A stretch of DNA of 6,431 bases from Chloroflexota bacterium (GTDB taxonomy: Bacteria; Chloroflexota; Dehalococcoidia; UBA2247; RBG-13-53-26), in contig QMOF01000131.1 in assembly GCA_003650185.1 (NCBI GenBank), positions 1-6,431 on the forward strand, in the 5' to 3' direction. The translations under genes were made by a program, and so were the position numbers. Shown one piece after another: positions 1 to 4,794 of this stretch. Position 1 is the first letter of the stretch. Each line of letters starts with the position of its first letter. The notes beneath the pieces are model-generated. The model made no database searches. It saw only the letters and a list, made by a program, of their open reading frames with translations, and was not told the DNA's origin.

Positions 1-5
1 CCCTC

Positions 6-34
6 TTGAAAAAATGGACAGACTGGTGTATCAT
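6..34 (+). promoter_or_regulatory. Predicted sigma-70-type promoter of the first response regulator
   Basis: TTGAAA at 6-11 and TATCAT at 29-34 each match the -35 and -10 consensus at five of six bases, with the ideal 17-base spacer. Transcription would start near 41 and leave a leader of about 130 bases before the TTG start at 171. The leader is AT-richer than the genes, which fits a non-coding stretch. An inverted repeat, GTGTA at 26-30 and TACAC at 53-57, overlaps the -10 element and could be an operator. Prediction from sequence only. Confidence 0.6.
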
Positions 35-170
35 ATTTGCTCAACTGGAGCATACACTTTCTGGTCAATCAGGTATATTCAGGCGCACATCCTGCTGTAG
101 CTTCTCTTCCCGCTTCGTCGCTAATCTCGCCTGGGAGTCTATAGCAGGGGTGTCGATTCTGGGGGGTTAT

Positions 171-893
171 TTGAAGGCGCTGATAGGTCACGACGATCCC
201 GCTACTGCGGATGTTATCTCCCTCGCATTCAGGATGGGTTGGCCCCGGGCGGTTCTCATCTCGGCGCATCGCGGCGCCAGTCTGGTCGACATGGTGAAAA
301 GGGAGGACCCCAACATCGTCCTCATCGGGTTGGATTTCCCAGACATGGAAGGCTTCGACGTAATAGCCGAGATTCGCGCCTTCTCTGATGTGGCATTGGT
401 TGTTATCACCGACCGAGGCGAGGAGATGGACCGGGTGAGAGGCCTGGAAGTGGGGGCTGACGACTACATTGTCAGGCCCGTGGGACCGCTGGAGCTGCTA
501 GCCCGGCTTCGGGCTGTGCTGCGCCGCACCGACGCCCACCACTTGGCCCCTCCCGTCCTCAACCAGGGCGGGGTTTTCATCAACCCGAGGGCGCAGCAGG
601 TGAAGCTGCACGGCAAGGAGATCAAGCTGACCCCGACCGAGTATAAGCTGCTCTGCGAGCTGGTAAGTAACTCCGGCGAGACCGTCTCCCAGCAGGCCCT
701 CATAGAGAAGGTCTGGGGAGAGGAGTACCTGGACACGCCCAAGATCCTGAAGGTACACATCCACCGTCTCCGCCGCAAACTGGGGGATAACCCTGATAAC
801 CCGCAGATGATCGTCACTGTTTCCAGAAGGGGCTACAGGTTCGAGCTGGGATCTGCCCAGGCCGGCGCTGAGCAGGTGGGAATGCCCACCTAG
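171..893 (+). CDS. Atypical OmpR/PhoB-family response regulator lacking the phospho-acceptor Asp
   Basis: DNA-binding transcriptional regulator of 240 residues, the usual OmpR-family length. Residues 1-119 form a receiver domain and about 133-226 a winged-helix DNA-binding domain with the typical recognition-helix segment (LKVHIHRLRRKLGD) and the C-terminal hairpin (RRGYRFEL). The receiver is degenerate. Aligned without gaps to its two neighbours, the phosphorylation Asp is Gly53, the invariant Lys is Arg102, and the acidic pocket reads H7-D8-D9; Thr80 is kept. The dimerisation face (RGLEVGADDY and ARLRAVLRR) is intact. Ordinary aspartyl phosphorylation therefore looks impossible, and dimerisation may be constitutive or ligand-driven (inference). 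The frame is open back to 6, but that part contains the promoter and does not look coding. TTG 171 aligns with the starts of the two paralogues and has a G-rich Shine-Dalgarno-like run at 161-166. GTG 150 is an alternative. Target genes are unknown. Confidence 0.88.
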   Translation: MKALIGHDDPATADVISLAFRMGWPRAVLISAHRGASLVDMVKREDPNIVLIGLDFPDMEGFDVIAEIRAFSDVALVVITDRGEEMDRVRGLEVGADDYIVRPVGPLELLARLRAVLRRTDAHHLAPPVLNQGGVFINPRAQQVKLHGKEIKLTPTEYKLLCELVSNSGETVSQQALIEKVWGEEYLDTPKILKVHIHRLRRKLGDNPDNPQMIVTVSRRGYRFELGSAQAGAEQVGMPT

Positions 894-1243
894 GCAGGCG
901 CGCCGCGTCGCGCCCCATGAAAAGCAGCACGTCCTTTTCCACCCCCAAGCCACCTCATGAGGCCCGCGCACTAGCCTCGACCGACACCATCTCGTCACCC
1001 TTCTGAGCCATGTCGTTTCACCCGACAATCACCCTGATGGAGGATAGCCGTCACCTCCAGGCCTCTTTACATTGTGTAACACGTGTAACGCCGGGCGGCC
1101 ATCTGGAAACGCTCCCCGTAACCGGCGTTAACAACAGGGACGGACCGCCGAGCGGAGCACTGTGGCCGGACCGCTGTTCCCCGCGTCACGGTCCCTGTGC
1201 ATCCCGCGGCGCGCAGTGCGTCGCGCTAGGGAGTGATAGAAGA
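894..1243 (+). promoter_or_regulatory. 350-base intergenic region with an operator-like repeat cluster
   Basis: No gene is supported here. The frame of the downstream regulator is open back to 1010, but the peptide it would encode resembles nothing in the paralogues. The stretch contains a perfect 10-base palindrome CCTCATGAGG (953-962). At 1066-1132 there is a dense cluster: TTACA-TTG-TGTAA (1067-1079), two GTGTAAC copies nine bases apart (1074-1080 and 1083-1089), and a perfect 9-base inverted repeat, TAACGCCGG (1086-1094) with CCGGCGTTA (1122-1130). Tandem direct repeats are the usual binding layout of OmpR/PhoB regulators, so an autoregulatory operator is plausible (inference). I see no convincing -35/-10 pair, although a promoter is expected. 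Confidence 0.45.
897..914 (+). other. Small GC hairpin just after the first regulator
   Basis: GGCGCG at 897-902 pairs with CGCGCC at 909-914 across a six-base loop, four bases after the stop codon. A weaker pair, GAAAAG at 919-924 with CTTTTC at 934-939, follows. There is no T-run directly after the strong stem, so this is at best a poor terminator or attenuator. Confidence 0.3.
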
Positions 1244-1990
1244 ATGAGAGTAGTGTTTATCGTGAACAATGCCGATATTCACCGGGTGGTGTCGCAGGCT
1301 CTCCAGTCGGGCTGGCCTGAGGCTCAGGTGGCTTCCATCACCCAGGGAACCCAGGCAGTAGACATGGTGCGAAGGATGCTACCTGACATCGTGCTGATGG
1401 ACGTCTCGTTCCCCGACGTGGACGGTTTCGAAGTGCTGTCCAGGATACGGGAGGTCACCAGCACACCTGTCATCGTCGTCACCGCCAAGGATGCCGAGGT
1501 AGACCGTATCAGGGGCCTGGAGCTCGGGGCGGACGACTATGTGGTCGCCCCTGTTAGCCCCCTGGAGCTCGTGGCACGCATCCGGGCGGTGCTCCGCCGC
1601 TGCAAGCCGAGAAAGCCTGCCATCGCCGGTACCGTTGAGAACGGCGGGTTGATGATCGACTTCAAATCTGAGCAGGTGAAGCTCAATGGAGCCGAGGTGA
1701 CGTTGACCCCCATCGAGTTTCGGCTGCTGCAAGAGTTGGCCAGCAGCACCGGCCAGACAGTGTCCCAGGAATCGCTCCTGGCCAGGGTCTGGGGGGAGGA
1801 GTACCTCGATACCCCCAACCTGCTGAAAGTGCACATCTACCGCCTGAGGCGCAAGCTGGGCGACCATGCCGACAACCCGCGCATCATCGCCACCGTGCCC
1901 AGGCGAGGCTACCAACTCATAGCTTCGGCCAAGACTGTGTCACCAGGGACACCCCCGCCGTCCCCACCCACCCCCGGGGATGCCAGATGA
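1244..1990 (+). CDS. OmpR/PhoB-family response regulator with altered phosphorylation site
   Basis: Transcriptional regulator of 248 residues, the closest relative of the regulator upstream. The receiver (1-119) keeps the phospho-acceptor Asp53 (in DIVLMD) and Thr80, but the invariant Lys is Ala102 and the acidic Mg-binding cluster reads V7-N8-N9, with no acidic residue. A winged-helix domain (about 135-226) follows, with LKVHIYRLRRKLGD as its recognition segment, almost identical to that of the upstream paralogue. The last 16 residues form a Pro-rich tail not seen in the neighbours. ATG 1244 is chosen because it aligns with the paralogues and has AGGGAG ten bases upstream; the longer frame to 1010 looks non-coding. 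The stop overlaps the next start (ATGA), implying coupled translation with the third regulator. With no Mg-binding acids and no Lys, classical phosphotransfer is doubtful although Asp53 remains (inference). Confidence 0.92.
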   Translation: MRVVFIVNNADIHRVVSQALQSGWPEAQVASITQGTQAVDMVRRMLPDIVLMDVSFPDVDGFEVLSRIREVTSTPVIVVTAKDAEVDRIRGLELGADDYVVAPVSPLELVARIRAVLRRCKPRKPAIAGTVENGGLMIDFKSEQVKLNGAEVTLTPIEFRLLQELASSTGQTVSQESLLARVWGEEYLDTPNLLKVHIYRLRRKLGDHADNPRIIATVPRRGYQLIASAKTVSPGTPPPSPPTPGDAR

Positions 1991-2676
1991 GGGTGCTGAC
2001 CGTAATCAACGATCCCCAGATCGAGAAGGCAGTAATCCTCTGCTTCCAGCTTTACTTCCCCGAGGCTGCTCTCGTCTCCGCGGCCGAAGGAGCCAGGGCT
2101 ATTGAAGCGCTGGTGATGCAGTCCCCCGACGTAGTGGTGCTCGACCTGGTGCCGCCGGATATGGACGGCTTCGACCTGCTGTCGCGGCTGCGCGCCCTCT
2201 CCGATGTGCCCGTCATCGTAGTTACTCCCAGGGGAGAGGAGCTGGAGCGGGTGCGGGGCCTTGAGTTGGGAGCTGACGACTACATCTACGAGCCGTTCAG
2301 CAGCGCCGAGCTGGTGGCCCGCATCCGGGCGGTGCTGCGCCGCACCGTGCTCCGGACGGGACACCCCTCTCCGCCCACCACCGTCCCCCAGCTTGCCCTC
2401 GACCGTGACCGCGGCTTCACGGTGCGCGGGCAGCAGGTACCCCTTAGCCCGGTGGAGCACAGGCTACTCCGTCGGCTGGCCAGAAGCGCCGGGCAGGTGG
2501 TCTCTCATAGCCAGCTCATGGCGGACCTGTGGGGGGAGGATTATCTAGGGAGCTCATCCCGGCTCAGGGTGCACATCCATCGGCTGAGGCTGAAGCTGGG
2601 CGACTCCCTGCACAATCCCCGGCTCATCATCACCGTGCCCGGGCAAGGTTACAGGCTCAACCTGCCCGGCGGTTGA
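1987..2676 (+). CDS. Third OmpR/PhoB-family response regulator of the tandem array
   Basis: Transcriptional regulator of 229 residues. The receiver (1-119) keeps Asp53 (VVVLDL) and Thr80 and has Glu102 in place of the invariant Lys. The N-terminal acidic cluster is I7-N8-D9. The linker is Pro-rich (GHPSPPTT), followed by a winged-helix domain (about 131-229) with LRVHIHRLRLKLGD as recognition segment and a GQGYRL terminal hairpin. It is the most diverged of the three in the DNA-binding half: the DTP found before the recognition helix in the other two is GSS here. ATG 1987 overlaps the upstream stop by four bases and the protein aligns from residue 1, so the start is secure. Coupled synthesis with the second regulator suggests that the two act together, possibly as heterodimers (inference). 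No sensor kinase gene is adjacent within the window. Confidence 0.92.
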   Translation: MRVLTVINDPQIEKAVILCFQLYFPEAALVSAAEGARAIEALVMQSPDVVVLDLVPPDMDGFDLLSRLRALSDVPVIVVTPRGEELERVRGLELGADDYIYEPFSSAELVARIRAVLRRTVLRTGHPSPPTTVPQLALDRDRGFTVRGQQVPLSPVEHRLLRRLARSAGQVVSHSQLMADLWGEDYLGSSSRLRVHIHRLRLKLGDSLHNPRLIITVPGQGYRLNLPGG

Positions 2677-2718
2677 AGCTGGTGCACGCATGGCCCATCC
2701 CAACCCCGCGCGGGCGGA

Positions 2719-2737
2719 TGCCCCTGGTATAGGGGCA
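2719..2737 (+). terminator. Hairpin downstream of the regulator array, possible terminator
   Basis: TGCCCCT at 2719-2725 pairs perfectly with AGGGGCA at 2731-2737 across a five-base loop (GGTAT), 42 bases after the last regulator stop. A T-run is missing (GGTTCT follows), so intrinsic termination is uncertain; the hairpin could also protect the mRNA 3' end. Confidence 0.4.
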
Positions 2738-2795
2738 GGTTCTGGCGAACGTCGGTTCCCTGACGTGACACCGTGCCGAGACGGCCGTCCGGCCT

Positions 2796-2833
2796 ACGGG
2801 GGCGGGCCGCGTCGGGTGGGGGCGCCCCGTTTT
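2796..2833 (+). terminator. Probable intrinsic terminator of the regulator transcript
   Basis: ACGGGG at 2796-2801 pairs with CCCCGT at 2825-2830, extended by CG/CG (2803-2804 with 2823-2824) across one bulged G, with an 18-base loop. TTTT (2830-2833) closes the stem and follows it. This is the only GC-rich stem in the intergenic stretch with a T-run. The T-run is short and the loop long, so the call is moderate. Confidence 0.4.
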
Positions 2834-2954
2834 GAGGTAGTGTTTATGTGACCAGCGCGGAGTCGATAGATGGGGGGACTTACTACAGGGAATCGGTCTG
2901 GCGATGGGGCTAGCCCACTGCAATCTACCACCACCCTACCGCGAGCGTTGAGTC

Positions 2955-2971
2955 GGCCGCCACAGGCGGCC
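2955..2971. repeat. Perfect 7-bp GC hairpin upstream of the ribosomal/fatty-acid operon
   Basis: GGCCGCC at 2955-2961 and GGCGGCC at 2965-2971 form a perfect stem with a three-base loop (ACA). No T-run follows on either strand. It lies about 70 bases upstream of the predicted -35 element at 3040, so it is probably outside the operon mRNA. Its role is unknown. Confidence 0.5.
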
Positions 2972-3039
2972 TCACAATGACACGGAAGAGTCACAAATGG
3001 CCTCTCGATGCGAAGCGCCGATGTCGAGACTGGCCCCCT

Positions 3040-3069
3040 AAGACAAGACCTTGCTGTTCCTGGTACAAT
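3040..3069 (+). promoter_or_regulatory. Predicted extended -10 promoter of the DUF177-rpmF-fabK-fabD operon
   Basis: TACAAT at 3064-3069 matches the -10 consensus at five of six bases and is preceded by TGG, giving an extended -10 element. AAGACA at 3040-3045 matches the -35 consensus at four of six, with an 18-base spacer. Transcription would start near 3076, about 22 bases before the ATG at 3098. Because it lies inside the frame that is open from 3008, it argues for the downstream ATG as the true start. Confidence 0.6.
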
Positions 3070-3097
3070 TGTTCGTAGGGGGCGAGAAAGGGGTAAA

Positions 3098-3625
3098 ATG
3101 CTGATTAATGTCGCTCAGCTACTGAAAGAAGGCACGGGGGCAACTCGGAGCTTTGGGCTCAGTGAGACTATAGGCCTTGACAATGGGACCCAGTGCAAGA
3201 TCGAAGGCAAGGTGGAGCTCCTCCGTACCCGCAGGGGCATCCTGGTACGAGGTGACGTCACTGGCACAGCCTCGCTGGCGTGCAGCCGCTGTTTATGCTT
3301 CTTTGAGCAGCCGCTGTCGTTCGCCCTGGAGGAGGAGTATCTGCCTTTGGCAGACGTCAACACCGGTGCGCACCTGGACGTTGACGAAGACGCGGGTGGT
3401 TTTGTAACAGACGAGCACCATACACTGGACCTGAGTGAGGCTGCTCGCCAGTACTTATTGCTGGCCCTGCCGATGAAACCGGTGTGTGGACCGGACTGTG
3501 CCGGACTCTGCCCTGAGTGCGGGGCCAACCTGAACCAGGTCTCCTGTAGTTGCGCGGCGTCTCACGGCAGCCAGCCGGAGAGTGAGCTGGTAAGACTGAA
3601 TCAGTCCGATAGAAAGTTGAGGTGA
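3098..3625 (+). CDS. DUF177/YceD-family protein (23S rRNA accumulation)
   Basis: Cytoplasmic protein of 175 residues of the DUF177 (YceD) family, whose members are needed for normal 23S rRNA accumulation in E. coli and plants and are typically encoded next to L32. The family's first Cys pair is C62-x2-C65 (LACSRC), followed by an acidic middle segment and a Cys-rich C-terminal part: C130, C134, C138, C141 (GLCPECGANLN) and C150/C152, likely binding zinc. ATG 3098 is chosen over ATG 3008 because an extended -10 promoter lies between them and a GAAAGGGG Shine-Dalgarno-like run precedes 3098. The stop is four bases before the rpmF start, and its GAGGTGA end doubles as the rpmF ribosome-binding site. 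Adjacency to rpmF strongly supports the family call. The molecular role is from family knowledge, not visible in the sequence. Confidence 0.9.
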   Translation: MLINVAQLLKEGTGATRSFGLSETIGLDNGTQCKIEGKVELLRTRRGILVRGDVTGTASLACSRCLCFFEQPLSFALEEEYLPLADVNTGAHLDVDEDAGGFVTDEHHTLDLSEAARQYLLLALPMKPVCGPDCAGLCPECGANLNQVSCSCAASHGSQPESELVRLNQSDRKLR

Positions 3626-3629
3626 CCAA

Positions 3630-3824
3630 TTGGGAGGAGAGCCTAAGAGAAGATATGCGAAGGCGCGTCAGGGGAAGAGGCGAAGCCACCATGCCCTGGC
3701 GCTGCCCCCGGTGGAGCTTTGCCCTCGATGCCACCAGACGAAGCTTTGCCACCACGTTTGCCCTACATGTGGTACCTATGGTGGCGAGCAGATCATCGAG
3801 GTGAAGGGCAAAAAGAAGAAGTAG
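3630..3824 (+). CDS. rpmF: 50S ribosomal protein bL32
   Basis: Protein of the large ribosomal subunit, 64 residues, the normal bL32 length. The N-terminal PKRR-KARQGKRRSHHAL stretch (residues 5-23) is the family signature and binds rRNA. It is followed by a zinc ribbon with C31-x2-C34 and C44-x2-C47 (CPRC, CPTC), so this is the zinc-binding (C+) form. The tail is basic (VKGKKKK). The start is TTG at 3630: PKRR must sit about five residues in, no ATG or GTG is available in that frame, and GAGGTG at 3619-3624 lies five bases upstream. A weak start codon on a ribosomal protein gene is notable. It overlaps no neighbour: four bases after DUF177 and 20 before fabK. Confidence 0.95.
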   Translation: MGGEPKRRYAKARQGKRRSHHALALPPVELCPRCHQTKLCHHVCPTCGTYGGEQIIEVKGKKKK

Positions 3825-3844
3825 GAAAGGGGTGACTGCCGCGT

Positions 3845-4786
3845 TTGCTGGGAACCCCCGTTTGTGATTTCCTCGGGATACGGTGTCCGATTATTCAGGG
3901 AGGCATGGCATACCTGGCCGGCCCGGAGCTGGTGGCTGCGGTATCTAACGCAGGCGCCTTGGGCACTCTCGGGGCCGGGTATCTGCCGCCCGACTGGGTA
4001 GAGGAGCTGATCAGCCGCACCCGGGCCCTTACCGACAGGCCCTTCGCTGTGAACATCATGCCCCATTCACCTCACATAGAGGCAGTGCTGGAGGTAGTCA
4101 TCGAGGAGAAAGCGCCAGTGGTGGCCCTGGGGGGAGGTGACCCCACCCAGTGCCTTCCAGTGTTGAAGGCGGGTCAGGTCAAGGTTATGCCCGTGGTGTC
4201 CAGCGTGGCCGCAGCTAGGCGGATGGAGCAACTGGGAGCGGACGCGGTCGTGGTCGAGGGAATGGAATCGGGGGGACACATTGGGGATGTCACCACAATG
4301 GCCCTGGTGCCGCAGGTGGTTGACGCCGTCCGAATACCGGTGATAGCGGCCGGTGGGATAGCCGACGGGAGAGGGCTGGTTGCTGCCCTGGCTCTCGGTG
4401 CCCAGGCGGTTCAGGTGGGGACCAGGTTCGTCTGCACCCGGGAGTGTGCTGCCCATCCACGGTTCAAAGAAAGGATGCTGGAAGCTGGCGGATGCGCTAC
4501 CCGCGTGATTGGGCGATCGACGGGTCGGCCAGTGCGTTGTCTCGACACCGAACTGATACGGCAGATTCTGGAGATGGAGAAAGGCGGCCAGACCGTGGAT
4601 CACTACTTCGGGGCCGGCAAGCTGCATACGGCCGCGGTCGAGGGCAACGTGGAGGACGGGTTTGTGATGGCGGGGCAGGCCGTGGGGCTGGTCCGGGAGA
4701 TGATGACTGCCGAGGAGGTGGTTCAGCAAATGATGAACGAGGCAGAGATGACCATTAACGCGCTTACCCGGCGCCTGGCCAGTTGA
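3845..4786 (+). CDS. fabK: FMN-dependent enoyl-[acyl-carrier-protein] reductase FabK
   Basis: Predicted to catalyse the last step of each type II fatty-acid elongation cycle: NAD(P)H- and FMN-dependent reduction of trans-2-enoyl-ACP to acyl-ACP, in the cytoplasm. It has 313 residues as a TIM barrel of the 2-nitropropane dioxygenase/FabK superfamily. Visible signatures are the N-terminal CPIIQGGMA (14-22), ESGGHIG with catalytic-type His145, the FMN-phosphate loop PVIAAGGIADG, GAQAVQVGTRFV, and a C-terminal VMAGQAVGLV segment typical of FabK. Nitronate monooxygenase is the main alternative, but the HIGD-TTM stretch after His145 and the next gene, fabD, favour FabK. The start is TTG 3845; no ATG occurs before residue 21, which would remove the first strand. 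A GGAAAGGGGTGA run lies about ten bases upstream. Placed 20 bases after rpmF, it is probably cotranscribed. Confidence 0.88.
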   Translation: MLGTPVCDFLGIRCPIIQGGMAYLAGPELVAAVSNAGALGTLGAGYLPPDWVEELISRTRALTDRPFAVNIMPHSPHIEAVLEVVIEEKAPVVALGGGDPTQCLPVLKAGQVKVMPVVSSVAAARRMEQLGADAVVVEGMESGGHIGDVTTMALVPQVVDAVRIPVIAAGGIADGRGLVAALALGAQAVQVGTRFVCTRECAAHPRFKERMLEAGGCATRVIGRSTGRPVRCLDTELIRQILEMEKGGQTVDHYFGAGKLHTAAVEGNVEDGFVMAGQAVGLVREMMTAEEVVQQMMNEAEMTINALTRRLAS

Positions 4787-4794
4787 GGTACGCG

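Larger units (their letters stand above)
2677..3039. other. Non-coding intergenic stretch rich in palindromes
   Basis: I find no gene on either strand. Open frames here encode low-complexity, unrecognisable peptides, and no tRNA, SRP, RNase P or tmRNA signature is visible. Besides the two terminator candidates it holds perfect palindromes CCCGCGCGGG (2705-2714), GACGGCCGTC (2780-2789), GGGGCGCCCC (2819-2828) and GGGCTAGCCC (2907-2916), and a strong hairpin at 2955-2971. TCACAA occurs twice, 19 bases apart (2972 and 2991). Some of this is expected in GC-rich DNA; a small RNA cannot be excluded. Confidence 0.5.

Noticed and set aside
6..170. N-terminal extension of the first regulator from a TTG at 6
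   Set aside because: The TTG is the start of the predicted -35 element, the region is AT-richer, the peptide is unlike a receiver domain, and the paralogues begin at the position equivalent to 171.
1010..1243. N-terminal extension of the second regulator from an ATG at 1010
   Set aside because: The extra 78 residues have no match in the paralogues and cover the operator-like repeats; ATG 1244 has a ribosome-binding site and aligns with the other starts.
1379..1915. Minus-strand open frames opposite the regulators
   Set aside because: Similar antisense frames appear opposite all three paralogues, as expected from their shared coding sequence; no domain is visible.
1250..2847. Shared 11-mer GTAGTGTTTAT at 1250-1260 and 2837-2847
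   Set aside because: A few repeats of this length are expected by chance in 6.4 kb, and one copy lies inside coding sequence.
2657..2923. Minus-strand 88-codon open frame in the intergenic stretch
   Set aside because: Low-complexity peptide, overlaps the end of the third regulator and the hairpins, and has no recognisable motif.
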